A stretch of DNA of 64,000 nucleotides from JASJBU01 sp963797085 (lineage in GTDB: Bacteria; Pseudomonadota; Gammaproteobacteria; Chromatiales; Chromatiaceae), in the NCBI GenBank assembly GCA_963797085.1, contig CAWCOA010000029.1, positions 1 to 64,000 on the forward strand, given 5' to 3'. The translations under genes were made by a program, and so were the position numbers. Of this stretch, positions 44,649 through 55,402 are shown one piece after another. Numbering within the stretch: position 1 is the first letter of the stretch; every line of letters starts with the position of its first letter. The notes beneath the pieces were generated by a model, which was not told the DNA's origin, ran no database searches, and saw only the letters and a list, made by a program, of their open reading frames with translations.

Positions 44649-47600
44649 ATGCCTGGCAGCCCACTGAGAAAGCTTACCCTGGAACTTGACTCCATACTAC
44701 ACGAACGAATTCTGGTGCTGGATGGCGCCATGGGCACCATGATCCAGCGTCATAAACTCACCGAGCGAGATTACCGGGGTGAGCGTTTCAGTGATTGGCC
44801 GACTGACGTGCAGGGAAGCACTAATACCGCAGGGGCAGGACGCCCAGGAGCGGTGGACCTGAAAGGCAACAATGACCTGCTGGTGCTCAGTCAGCCGGGA
44901 CTCATCCGCGGCATCCACGAGGAGTATCTGGAAGCCGGCGCAGACATCCTCGAGACCAATACCTTCGGCGCCAATCGTATCTCCATGGCCGACTACAATA
45001 TGGAAGGCCTGGCCTACGAGATGAATGTGGCCGGTGCGCGGCTGGCCCGCGAGGCTTCGGACAAGTTCTCGACCAAGAAAAAACCGCGCTTCGTGGCCGG
45101 AGTGCTTGGCCCAACCAACCGCACCGCCTCGATCTCCCCGGATGTCAATGACGCCGGTTTCCGCAACACCAGCTTCGAACAACTCGTTGCCACCTACACG
45201 GAAGCCGCCCGTGGCCTGATCGAAGGCGGCGCCGACATGCTGCTGATCGAAACCATCTTCGATACCCTGAATGCCAAGGCGGCGGTGTTCGCCTGCGAGC
45301 AGGTATTCGATGAGGATGGCCTGCGTCTGCCAGTGATGATCTCCGGTACCATCACCGACCAGTCCGGCCGCACCCTCTCCGGCCAAACCACCGAGTCCTT
45401 CTACAACAGCCTGCGTCACGCCCGGCCGATCTCCATCGGTCTCAACTGCGCCTTGGGCCCGGACCTGCTGCGCCAGTATGTGGCCGAGATGTCACGCATC
45501 TCCGAAACCTTTGTCTCCGCTCATCCCAACGCTGGTCTACCCAACGAATTCGGTGAATACGATCTGGATGCAGAACACATGGCGGGCTACATCAGCGAAT
45601 GGGCCGACTCAGGTTTTCTGAACATCGTCGGTGGCTGCTGCGGCACTACCCCGCTGCACATCAAGGCTATCGCGGATGCAGTGGCAGGCAAATCGCCCCG
45701 CCAACTCCCCGAAATCGCTCATGAGTGCCGCCTTTCCGGACTGGAACCGTTGAACATCGGAGCGGATTCCCTGTTCGTGAATGTCGGTGAACGGGCCAAT
45801 GTCACCGGCTCCGCCAAATTCAAGCGCCTGATCCTCAACGAGGAGTATGAGGAGGCGCTGGACGTCTGTCGCTCCCAGGTCGAGAATGGCGCCCAGCTAG
45901 TCGATGTGAATATGGATGAGGCGATGCTGGACGGGGTGGCCGCCATGCAACGCTTCCTCAATCTCTGCGCCGGAGAACCGGAAATCGCCAAGGTGCCCTT
46001 CATGCTGGACTCCTCCAAGTGGGAGATCATCGAAGCCGGCCTGAAGTGCGTGCAGGGCAAAGCCATCGTCAACTCTATCTCCATGAAAGAAGGGATCGAT
46101 AAATTCATCGAACAGGCCCGTCTCTGCCGCCGCTATGGCGCAGCGATCATCGTCATGGCCTTCGACGAAGCCGGGCAGGCCGACACCCGGGCACGCAAGG
46201 TGGAGATCTGCACTCGCGCCTACCAGATTCTCACCGAAGAGGTCGGCTTCCCGGCGGAGGACATCATCTTCGATCCCAACATCTTCGCCATTGCCACCGG
46301 TATCGAGGAGCACAACAATTATGGTGTGGACTTCATCGAGGCAACCCGGGAGATCAAACAAACCCTGCCCCATGCACTGGTCTCAGGCGGCGTTTCCAAT
46401 GTCAGCTTCTCGTTCCGCGGCAATAATCCGGTGCGAGAAGCGATCCATGCAGTGTTCCTCTACCATGCCATCCAGGCCGGCATGGACATGGGTATAGTCA
46501 ACGCCGCCCAACTGGCGGTCTTTGACGATCTACCACCAGAATTGCGCGATGCGGTGGAAGACGTGGTACTGAATCGCGACCCACAGGCGGGCGACCGGCT
46601 GGTGGATATCGCACCCAATTATTTCGGCGAGGCCCACGCTGAGAAGAAGGAAGACCAGGAATGGCGCAGCTGGGAGGTAGGCAAGCGCCTGGGACACGCA
46701 ATGGTCAAGGGCATCACCGATTTCATTATCGAAGACACCGAAGAAGCCCGCCAGCGAGTGGAGAAAACCCTGCATGTCATCGAAGGACCACTGATGGATG
46801 GCATGAATGTGGTGGGAGACCTGTTTGGCGCCGGTAAGATGTTCCTGCCCCAGGTAGTGAAATCGGCGCGGGTGATGAAAAAGGCAGTGGCCTATCTTGA
46901 ACCCTTCCTGGAAGCGGAAAAGGCGGAGTGCGGTGTTCGCGAACAGGGCAAGATCCTGATGGCGACGGTGAAGGGCGACGTGCACGATATCGGCAAGAAT
47001 ATCGTTGGCGTGGTGCTGCAATGCAACAACTACGAGGTTATCGATCTCGGCGTGATGGTGCCCGCCGACACCATCCTGCGCGAGGCCCGGGAACAGCAGG
47101 TGGACATCATCGGTCTCTCCGGCCTGATCACTCCCTCCCTGGACGAGATGGTGCATGTGGCGAAAGAGATGCAGCGCCTCGGCATGACCCAGCCGCTGCT
47201 GATCGGCGGAGCAACTACGTCTATCGCCCACACTGCGGTAAAGATCGAACCGCAATACGACCAGCCGGTGATTTATGTGCCCGATGCCTCCCGCGCCGTG
47301 GGGGTGGCATCCAATCTGCTGTCCACTGAACAGCGGGAGGGATATGTCTCGGAAATCAAGCTGGAGTATGAGGCAGTCCGCCAGCGGCGTGCGAATAAAA
47401 ATGAGACCCGTAACCTGGTCTCCATCGCCGATGCCCGCGCCAACCCCACACCCATCGACTGGTCCAAATATCAACCAGCCACTCCCGCCAAACCCGGTAT
47501 CACGGTTCTCAACGAAATCCCGCTAAAAGAAGTCAGCGGTTTCATCGACTGGACCTTCTTCTTCCACGCATGGCAACTCAAGGGCCGCTATCCGCAGATC

Positions 47601-48401
47601 CTGGAGGACGAGCACAAGGGTGAAGAGGCGCGCAAGCTGTACGCCGACGCCAAGGCCATGCTGCAGCAGGTCATCGATGAACAGTGGTTGAAAGCCGCTG
47701 CAGTGGTTGGCCTGTTCCCGGCCAACGCCGTGGGTGATGACATACGGGTATACCGAAACGAGGAGCGCAAGGAACTGATCATGACCCTGCACAACCTGCG
47801 CAAACAGGGCAAGCAGCCCCGCGGCAAATACAATGAATGCCTGGCCGATTACCTGGCGCCTGAAGACAGCGGCATAAACGACTATGTCGGCGGTTTTGCC
47901 TGTACCGCCGGTATTGGCATCGACGCCAAACTCACCGAGTTCGAAGCGGATCATGACGACTACCACGCCATCATGCTCAAGGCCCTGGCCGACCGTTTGG
48001 CGGAGGCATTGACGGAGTGGCTGCATGCAAAGGTCCGCCGGGAACTTTGGGGCTATGCGAAAGACGAGGCGCTCAATAACGAGGAACTGATCGCCGAGCA
48101 ATATACGGGTATCCGCCCCGCCATGGGCTACCCGGCGAGCCCGGACCATACGGAGAAGGATCTGCTCTGGGCGCTGCTGGATGCTCAGGCGAATACCGGC
48201 ATCTGGCTGACTGAATCCAAGGCCATGGTGCCCACCGCTTCGGTCAGCGGACTCTATTTCGCCCATCCGACGGCACGCTACTTTGCAGTCGGCAAGCTCA
48301 ATCGGGATCAGGTCGAGGACTACGCCGCACGCAAGGGCATGGATCTGGCAAGCATCGAGAAGTGGTTGGGGCCGAATCTGGCTTATGAACCAGTGCTTTG
48401 A
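44649..48401 (+). CDS. metH: cobalamin-dependent methionine synthase
   Basis: MetH (1250 residues) methylates homocysteine using methyl-B12. In order: the homocysteine domain with Zn Cys motif GGCCGTTPLH, the folate domain (LFVNVGERANVTGSAKF), the cobalamin domain with DVHDIGKNIVGVVLQCNNYEV (DxHxxG), and the C-terminal SAM reactivation domain with RPAMGYPASPDHTEK. About 17 residues (VQGSTNTAGAGRPGAVD) are inserted after DWPTD near residue 43-60, where the family usually runs straight to LKGNNDLL. The ATG at 44649 gives the family N-terminus. Confidence 0.94.
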   Translation: MPGSPLRKLTLELDSILHERILVLDGAMGTMIQRHKLTERDYRGERFSDWPTDVQGSTNTAGAGRPGAVDLKGNNDLLVLSQPGLIRGIHEEYLEAGADILETNTFGANRISMADYNMEGLAYEMNVAGARLAREASDKFSTKKKPRFVAGVLGPTNRTASISPDVNDAGFRNTSFEQLVATYTEAARGLIEGGADMLLIETIFDTLNAKAAVFACEQVFDEDGLRLPVMISGTITDQSGRTLSGQTTESFYNSLRHARPISIGLNCALGPDLLRQYVAEMSRISETFVSAHPNAGLPNEFGEYDLDAEHMAGYISEWADSGFLNIVGGCCGTTPLHIKAIADAVAGKSPRQLPEIAHECRLSGLEPLNIGADSLFVNVGERANVTGSAKFKRLILNEEYEEALDVCRSQVENGAQLVDVNMDEAMLDGVAAMQRFLNLCAGEPEIAKVPFMLDSSKWEIIEAGLKCVQGKAIVNSISMKEGIDKFIEQARLCRRYGAAIIVMAFDEAGQADTRARKVEICTRAYQILTEEVGFPAEDIIFDPNIFAIATGIEEHNNYGVDFIEATREIKQTLPHALVSGGVSNVSFSFRGNNPVREAIHAVFLYHAIQAGMDMGIVNAAQLAVFDDLPPELRDAVEDVVLNRDPQAGDRLVDIAPNYFGEAHAEKKEDQEWRSWEVGKRLGHAMVKGITDFIIEDTEEARQRVEKTLHVIEGPLMDGMNVVGDLFGAGKMFLPQVVKSARVMKKAVAYLEPFLEAEKAECGVREQGKILMATVKGDVHDIGKNIVGVVLQCNNYEVIDLGVMVPADTILREAREQQVDIIGLSGLITPSLDEMVHVAKEMQRLGMTQPLLIGGATTSIAHTAVKIEPQYDQPVIYVPDASRAVGVASNLLSTEQREGYVSEIKLEYEAVRQRRANKNETRNLVSIADARANPTPIDWSKYQPATPAKPGITVLNEIPLKEVSGFIDWTFFFHAWQLKGRYPQILEDEHKGEEARKLYADAKAMLQQVIDEQWLKAAAVVGLFPANAVGDDIRVYRNEERKELIMTLHNLRKQGKQPRGKYNECLADYLAPEDSGINDYVGGFACTAGIGIDAKLTEFEADHDDYHAIMLKALADRLAEALTEWLHAKVRRELWGYAKDEALNNEELIAEQYTGIRPAMGYPASPDHTEKDLLWALLDAQANTGIWLTESKAMVPTASVSGLYFAHPTARYFAVGKLNRDQVEDYAARKGMDLASIEKWLGPNLAYEPVL

Positions 48402-48414
48402 TATGGAACAGAGT

Positions 48415-50911
48415 TTAAGATTTCTTTTTCTGCCAGACTGACAGATCTTTCGCCGGGACAGGTCGGCTGAACAGATAACCCTGACCCAGACTGCAGCCTT
48501 CCTGGATCAGGAAGCGTTGCTGTTGCTCTGTCTCCACCCCTTCCGCGATCACCTGCAGGCCGAGGCTTTTACCCATGGCAATCACCGCCTTGGCAATGGC
48601 CATATCATTGGCATCCTGCGGTATGTCGCGCACGAATGACTGATCGATCTTCAGAATATCGATGGGCAGGCGCTTGAGATAGGTCAGCGATGAATATCCG
48701 GTGCCAAAATCGTCTATAGCCAGGTTCACGCCCAACGCCTTCATCTGACCGAGGAGATGGATGGCATGATCCGCCTCCCGCATGATAAACCCCTCGGTCA
48801 CCTCCAGTTCAAGAAGTTGTGGCGGTAAACCGGACAATTCAAGCGCCTGTTGCGTGGTCCCCAGTAAATCACCACGCTGGATCTGCGGGCCAGCGATATT
48901 CACCGCGATCCGTTCCAGCTGCAATCCTTCATCAAGCCATTGCTTGGCTTGTAAACAGGCCTTGCGCAGCACCCAGGCACCGATATCAATGATCAGGCCG
49001 CTCTCCTCCGCGATTGGAATGAATCTGCCCGGGGCTATCATCCCCAGCTCCGGATGTCGCCACCGTAACAGGGCCTCTGCACCGATCATTTCACCCGTCT
49101 GCAGCAACACCTGGGGCTGATAGTGCAGAAAGAGTTGATTTCGCTCCAACGCCTTATGCAGCTCATTTTCCAACATGACCCGCTCGCGAGCCTGCGCAGT
49201 CAACTGTTCGGCATAGAAGGCGTAGCTGTTGCGTCCCTGTTCCTTGACCAGGTACATGGCCGTGTCCGCATTGCGTAAAAGCCTGGCGTTGTCCCTGCCG
49301 TCACGGGGATAGACGCTGATACCAATACTCGCGGTAACAAACTGATCACGACCCTCCAGTTCGAAGGGTTCACTGAAACCCAGCAGTATTTTGTTTGCCA
49401 CTGTTGCGGCATTTGCGGGTTCGCCCAAGCCCTCCAGCAGGATGGTGAATTCATCACCACCGATGCGCGCCACGGTATCTTCCGTGCGCACGCAGTGACG
49501 CAGCCGATCCGCAACCTGTTGCAGGAGCAGGTCACCCGCAGGGTGGCCAAGGCTGTCATTGATATTTTTGAATCGGTCCAGATCGAGGAATATCACCGCC
49601 AGGGTCAGTCTGTTGCGCTCGGCATGCTCCAGGGCATGATGCAGGCGGGCATTGAACAGCAATCGGTTGGGCAATGTAGTCAGTGGGTCATGATGCGCAA
49701 GATACTCCAGTTTCTCCTCGGTACGTTTCTGCTGACTGATGTCCGAAAAGACCCCTACATAATGAGTGAGAAGCCCCTCCTCATCATAGACACTGCTGAT
49801 CGTCAGCCATTCCGGGATGACCCGTCCGTCTTTACAGCGGTTCCAGATCTCGCCTGTCCAGTACCCGGCGCTGAGAATCGAGGCCCACATGGCCTGATAA
49901 AACTCCGGGCCGTGGCGGCCGGATCTCAATAGACTGGGATTTTCTCCAATTGCCTGTTCCCGAGGATAGCCAGTGATATCGCTAAATGCCCGGTTGACAT
50001 CGACTATGCAGCCCTCCACATCCGTGATGACAACCCCCTCGATGGTGCTTTCAAACACTGTGGCGGACTGGCGCAGTCGGTCTTCATATTCCCGCTGTTC
50101 CGTGATGTCTTCCTGGACACCGACAAAATGACTCACTTGGCCTTGCAGGTCTTTTACCGGTGCAATGCTCAAGCGATTCCAGAACAGGCTGCCGTCCTTG
50201 CGGTAATTTCGCAGTACGGCCTGGCAGGTTCGCGCTTCTGCGAGTGCCGTGCCGAATCTCTTCCAGACCGGGCTGCTGATGGTCATCCCCATGTAGAAAC
50301 CGACAGTTTTGTCCAATGACCTCTTCTTCGGTATAGCCGGTCAGGCGCTCAAAGGCCGGATTCAGATAGACGATGGGCATATCCTGCTCTGCCTGAGTAA
50401 TCACCACACCATTACTGACCGATGCCAGGGCGCGCTCCCTGAGCCTCAATTCCAGTTCTGCGAGTCTTTTGTCCTGCTGCATGGCGGCAGACTTCATGGC
50501 GCGCTGGATCGCAGGCACCAAGCGGACCAGATTCTCCTTGCTGACGAAGTCCTCCACTCCAGACTTGAGCAAATCCACCGCCAACTCCTCACCGATGGTG
50601 CCGGAGATGAGCAGAAAGGGCATATCAGGAACTCTGGCCTTTACCAGTTCCAAGGCCCGCTGAACATCGAGCCTGGGCAGACGGTAATCGGAAAGCACCA
50701 GGTCCCAGCGCTCTTTATCCAGTTCAGCAAGAAGATCCGGCTCGTTTTCAACCCGTTTAGTCAGGTCGACTATGCCTTCTCTGGACAGGTAATGGACCAC
50801 CAGCAGGTAATCACTGTGACTATCCTCAATGATCAGGATCTTGAAAGATTCCGGCAAAACTTTTTCCTTTTCCGACCTATCCACTAGCTTAAGGGCTTCC
50901 TCTGCCGGCAT
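48415..50911 (-). pseudogene. REC-PAS-GGDEF-EAL cyclic-di-GMP enzyme, split by a frameshift
   Basis: The N-terminal frame (from 50911) has a receiver-like domain (ILIIEDSHSDYLLV, LVLSDYRLP) and a PAS start (ITQAEQDMPIVYLNPAFERL to LEEIR). A one-base excess near 50249-50254 shifts it. The second frame continues as TALAEARTCQAVLRNYRKDG, a second PAS, then GGDEF (ARIGGDEFTILLEGL, with RTED I-site five residues before) and EAL (GAEALLRWRHPELG and DDFGTGYSSL). Catalytic motifs look intact. If the frameshift is real, the C-terminal part has no natural start and the gene is probably inactive. Confidence 0.85.
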
Positions 50912-51167
50912 CTGTTACTCTTTGTAAACTGCCAACCAGCAACTTGCTATTTGTACAATCACTACCATGAAGCTTAAATTCCTGTGTTTTCCACACATCA
51001 CTCTGGTGTTTTACTGCTGACTCTGCGCTCGATACCCTGCTGTTCATCCGAGGAAATCAGGATCACCACTGGATGCAGCGCCGTGGCTGGATAGTTCGCA
51101 ACACCAGTAATTAATCCCCGGGATAATCCTCCACCCAAAGTATCGTTCGCGACTTCATCATCTTGAG

Positions 51168-54100
51168 TCAGCTTTGCAGCGTGAAGTAGAAAGTCGCCCC
51201 CCGGCCTTCCTCACCCTTGGACCAGATCCTCCCACCATGTCGTTGTACGATGCGCTGTACAGTCGCCAGGCCAATCCCAATACCGCTGAATTCATTCTGT
51301 TGGTGGAGACGTTGAAACGGCTCGAACAAGTTTTTAGCATAGTGCATGTCAAAGCCGGCCCCGTTGTCTTCTATGCAGTAGACTCTGCTGCCATCGACCT
51401 GTTCACCACTAAACCGAATCATCGGCCGGGTGGTCTTTCCGGTATATTTCCAGGCATTGCCCAGGAGATTCTCGAGTACGGTTCTCAATAGCCGCGGATC
51501 ACCGTGCGCCATCAGGCAGGGCTCGATCTCGACTTCCAGCAGACGCTCGGGCTGCCGATTGCGCAGCTCCTTGAGCACCTCCTCGGCCATAGCGCTGAGA
51601 TCCAGATCCAGCCGCACCAGCTCTCCTCGGGTGCTGCGGGAGAGCCGCAGCAGGCCTTCGATAAGCTCCTTCATGCACTGCCCGCCTTTGATGACCTGAT
51701 CCAGATAACCCCTGGCCTTGGCGTCGAGACTGTCTGCATGCTCTTCCAGCAAGACCTGGCTGAAACCGGAAATGGCCCGCAATGGCTCACGCAAATCATG
51801 GGAGACCGAGTAGGTAAAGGCCTCCAACTCCTTGTTTGCCGACAACAACTCCATCGTCCGCTCGACAACCCGCTGCTCAAGTTCATCATGAGCCTGCTGT
51901 AATGCCGCCTCGGTTCGTTTCAGTTTGGTGATATCGGTAATAAAACCTTCCAGCATGTCGCGTCCGTCCGTCGTCTCAGAGATATATTGACCCTTTTCCC
52001 AAAACCAGCGAAGTTGTCCATCCTTGCGCTGCGCCTGATATACGAGCTCAAAAGACCGTCCTGCAGCAACCGCCTGCTGGACCTCACTGAAGATTCGTCC
52101 TCTATCTTCAGGAACTACCATGTCGCAAAAGCTTAGCTCCCTGCTGCGCAGCAACGCACAGGGTTCATGACCGGTTAATGCTCTGCAACCATCGCTGACG
52201 AACTCCATGGTCCAGAAATCATCATTCCGGCAGCGGTAGGCCATCCCCGGCAGATTACCCATCAGGGTCGCTAGCCGGCGCTCACTCTCATGCAAGGCCA
52301 ATCGGGACTGGTGCTGTTCAGTGATATCACGCACCACAGCAATCAGCTCATTGCTGTCGGCAAGTTCGGTCAGGCGCGCTTCATAGTGGCGTTCTCCCGT
52401 CGGCATCGCGAGGTCGTATTCATAGGTGGACATCATGCCGCTGGTACGCACCTCAGCCAGCTTTTCCTCGAACATCTCCCCTAGTTCTTTGGGTAGTAGA
52501 TCCTGTATGCGTTTGCCTAAAAAAGCTTCTGGCGGGATGTACAGATCTGACGCCTGTTGTGCCCGGTAGTCGAGGATCGCACCATCGGCGGCGATACGAA
52601 AAAACAGGTCCGGCTGGGCCTGAAAAACCGCCTCCAACTCAGCCTCTCGCTGCCGCGCCTCGGCCAGTGACTGTTTGATCCGTTCCTCTGCCTGCTTGAG
52701 GGGTGAGATGTCGCGGGCTATGCCGAAGACACCCTTTACCTCTCCATTAATGATCAAGGGTCCTTTGGTGGTCAGAAAGGGCAGTGTGGCTGTGGGAGTG
52801 ATCACCGATTCCTCATAGCTACTGACCTCGCCCAGTTCCATGATACGCATGTCATCAGCACGGAACAGTTCGGCCAGATGGTCTGGGAACAGTGTAAAAT
52901 CATCCGCACCAATAATTATGTCAACCGGTTTGTCGATAAGGTTTGAGAGCGCCTGATTGGCAACGAGATAACGACTCTGTTTGTCTTTGATAAAGATCGC
53001 ATCCGAAGACCCTTCCACCAGCGCAGTGAGCATGGCGTGCAGACGCTGCATCTCCTGTTCCTGCCGGTGCTGCAGTGTTTGATCCTGGATCGTACCCATA
53101 GCGCGTAATGGAAGGCCATCTTCCTGGTAGACGACCTTGATGCGCTGATTGACATATTTGATGCTGCCCTCCGGCAACAGTAGGCGATGGTGGATGTCTG
53201 CTGTGGCCTGGTTGTCCAGTGTAGTGGTGTAGAGCTGATTCACCCGCTGACGATCATCGGGATGCACCAGATTCAGAAATCCCTCATAGGTCGGGGCCAA
53301 CCTGCCTGGATCAAGTTTAAAAATACGATAAACCTCATTGGACCAGCACAGCCGGTTGGTTGCGAGATCCAATTCCCAGCTGCCGATCCGGTTGATTCGC
53401 TGGGCCTCATTCAGCCGGGCCTCACTAGCCGCCAGGGCTTGTGCGGATTTTGCCTGCTGCAGATTACCTCTGATTCGCTGATAGAGCGCCATGCCTGCCA
53501 GCAGTGAGACCAGCACGCCACCTGTACGTGCTATCCACAGCAATGTGGGGGTTGTTCCCCATCCCTCTCTAGGCATCGCAGCCATGTTCCAAGAGCCGGA
53601 TGGCAGCGTTACGTCCAGCCAGACTGGAGAACGGTTGAAGATGTCTGCATCCCCAAAAAACACTTTACCGTCTCTACCAGTAGCATCCACCCCGCGCACG
53701 GCAACCAGGAACGGCGCATCAGGAGCGTCCAGACCCGATTCCTTGAGGAGCGTGCCAAAATCCAGCACGGCAGAGACCAAGCCCCAGAGGCGGCGGGCCC
53801 CAATGTCCTCACCCACGCCGGTATGCACCGGTGCCCTTGCAATCACCCCCAGACCGCCCTGAATCAGTTCAAGGGGTCCTGCCACTACCATCGAACCAGT
53901 TTCCACGGCCTGCAGTGCTGCCTGCTTTTGTGTGGGATGAGTGCGATAGTCCAGGCCTATGACTGACGCATTGCCTTCGATGGGGTGAAGCAGCGAAATC
54001 ACCAGATCCGGGGCTGCCGCAATATTGCGTAAAGCCTTATTATTTTCCACCAGCTCACGCGCGATCCGGGCAAACTCTCGCTGATCCATGTCAGGGTGAA

Positions 54101-54329
54101 CAGCAATCACAGCGGTCAGCCCATAAAGTGCCAGCAGATTGGAATTGACTATGCCCTCAAGCCTGGCCCGCAGCTGGGAAAGATGGTTGAGAACCCTGAG
54201 CTCCTCTTCCCGCTGCTGGTTGTCACGGATAAAAATATCCAGGCTTAGCATAATCAGCAGCGCCAGGACCACCAGGCCAAATGCCGGAATCCAGGGACGG
54301 TTCCAGAATCTGGTGTTGGTATTGATCAT
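51168..54329 (-). CDS. CHASE-PAS sensor histidine kinase
   Basis: This 1053-residue membrane kinase has a helix near the start (IPAFGLVVLALLIMLSLDIF), an extracytoplasmic CHASE domain (about 60-270), a second helix near 285-305, and several PAS/PAC domains. A phytochrome-type HK core follows with H844 in SVSHDLREPLRAISGF and ATPase motifs LENLLGNAWKYT, DNGAGFD and GIGIGLATVQRIV. The ATG at 54329 has GGAG 6 nt before it. It lies next to the GGDEF-EAL gene on the same strand; no response regulator is adjacent. Confidence 0.88.
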   Translation of the reverse strand: MINTNTRFWNRPWIPAFGLVVLALLIMLSLDIFIRDNQQREEELRVLNHLSQLRARLEGIVNSNLLALYGLTAVIAVHPDMDQREFARIARELVENNKALRNIAAAPDLVISLLHPIEGNASVIGLDYRTHPTQKQAALQAVETGSMVVAGPLELIQGGLGVIARAPVHTGVGEDIGARRLWGLVSAVLDFGTLLKESGLDAPDAPFLVAVRGVDATGRDGKVFFGDADIFNRSPVWLDVTLPSGSWNMAAMPREGWGTTPTLLWIARTGGVLVSLLAGMALYQRIRGNLQQAKSAQALAASEARLNEAQRINRIGSWELDLATNRLCWSNEVYRIFKLDPGRLAPTYEGFLNLVHPDDRQRVNQLYTTTLDNQATADIHHRLLLPEGSIKYVNQRIKVVYQEDGLPLRAMGTIQDQTLQHRQEQEMQRLHAMLTALVEGSSDAIFIKDKQSRYLVANQALSNLIDKPVDIIIGADDFTLFPDHLAELFRADDMRIMELGEVSSYEESVITPTATLPFLTTKGPLIINGEVKGVFGIARDISPLKQAEERIKQSLAEARQREAELEAVFQAQPDLFFRIAADGAILDYRAQQASDLYIPPEAFLGKRIQDLLPKELGEMFEEKLAEVRTSGMMSTYEYDLAMPTGERHYEARLTELADSNELIAVVRDITEQHQSRLALHESERRLATLMGNLPGMAYRCRNDDFWTMEFVSDGCRALTGHEPCALLRSRELSFCDMVVPEDRGRIFSEVQQAVAAGRSFELVYQAQRKDGQLRWFWEKGQYISETTDGRDMLEGFITDITKLKRTEAALQQAHDELEQRVVERTMELLSANKELEAFTYSVSHDLREPLRAISGFSQVLLEEHADSLDAKARGYLDQVIKGGQCMKELIEGLLRLSRSTRGELVRLDLDLSAMAEEVLKELRNRQPERLLEVEIEPCLMAHGDPRLLRTVLENLLGNAWKYTGKTTRPMIRFSGEQVDGSRVYCIEDNGAGFDMHYAKNLFEPFQRLHQQNEFSGIGIGLATVQRIVQRHGGRIWSKGEEGRGATFYFTLQS

Positions 54330-54444
54330 CTCATCTCCATTACAATCAACACGCAAGTTTGTATATGCCTACAACCGCGCTAACCGAGTAGACATGTACT
54401 GGAATCTCTCCAGTCTTACGGACGATTGGATCTTAAAATGAAAA

Positions 54445-54473
54445 TGCCGTACCCCGCTGCAGCAGGGTCGGCA
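54445..54473 (-). terminator. probable terminator of the small gene at 54521-54841
   Basis: TGCCG-T-ACCC pairs with GGGT-CGGCA with one bulge around a 10-nt loop. On the minus strand the stem is followed by TTTTCATTTTAA, a T-rich run, so it probably ends the gene to its right. Confidence 0.55.
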
Positions 54474-54520
54474 CCCGTATTCCTCAACCTGATTATATAG
54501 AAGGTTTAAAATCACTCGCC

Positions 54521-54841
54521 TCAGGCGGCGGCCGTATCCTTTTCCATAACCGGCTCATGCACCATTGGAGTTCCCAGCTCTGTAAAGGTAAACAACCTGA
54601 ATGCACGCTCACCATTATAGTCAAGGACCCGCAGATCGTCTGTCTCATGCAGATCATTGGCGACTACGGTAAAGTGTCCGCCATAGCGCTGCTTTGCCAG
54701 ATCGAATGGGACTTCATAGGCAAGAAACTTATCCAGGCCTTTTGCCGCCAGCTTCTCCAAGATCTCCGGATCTTCAATCGATGCATGGGAAGTCAGGATC
54801 ACCAAAGGGCCGCTTCCAGCCATTAGCATAAATACTTTCAT
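54521..54841 (-). CDS. small conserved hypothetical protein
   Basis: This 106-residue protein starts MKVFMLMAGSGPLVILTSHA, with AGGAG 9 nt upstream of the ATG; a longer upstream frame is less likely. It is soluble, with RYGGHFTVVANDLHETDDLRVLDYNGERAFRLF, and ends in an Ala-rich tail. The alternating beta/alpha pattern is compact, but I do not recognise the family. Confidence 0.6.
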   Translation of the reverse strand: MKVFMLMAGSGPLVILTSHASIEDPEILEKLAAKGLDKFLAYEVPFDLAKQRYGGHFTVVANDLHETDDLRVLDYNGERAFRLFTFTELGTPMVHEPVMEKDTAAA

Positions 54842-55402
54842 GGCAACATCTCCTGTGGGGTTGATGGCGTCACCTGAGCGGTCCACAAATCGGATCAGTC
54901 GCGCCATCCTGTTATCAATCGCCTCGTTCCATGGCCAGAGGCAACCCGGCTCATTCAGGTGCCTCGCATCCTCTCTTTTTATTCTAGCCCGAATTTAAAT
55001 CGTCTATGGAAAACCGCACGAGACCGATGACGCCATGTCTCTACAGACGATTCCTAAGTCGCCGGTGAGTTTTCAACCAACTAATGCTCATATTGTGTTA
55101 TCCAGTTTCTCCAGCGTTACACTGGGTAGCGATATTCCGTCACTTTGCCAACCCCGACACATCTCCTGAGGAACAAACAGCAATATACGGAAACAAAGAG
55201 GTGACATTTTGAGTTCATGGGAATAATTGATGTCACCCAGATATTTGAGAGTTCCCTATTCATGAATATTGATTTGGCTTGCAAGCTTTCAGCACACTGT
55301 TTGCACACTAATCTTAACGGCGCGCTACACAACCATTATCCGTTGATTCACAATTAGCGGCCGCAAGCCCATCAGTCAGACTCGGGAGTCCTGGTCACGC
55401 AC
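54842..55402. other. gene-free divergent region
   Basis: This separates the small hypothetical gene (leftward) and the mechanosensitive channel (rightward). No credible reading frame, RNA gene or repeat was found; promoters for both genes must lie here. Confidence 0.4.

Noticed and set aside
55117..55332. Minus-strand small gene in the gap before the mechanosensitive channel
   Set aside because: No Shine-Dalgarno, odd composition and no family signal; treated as chance.
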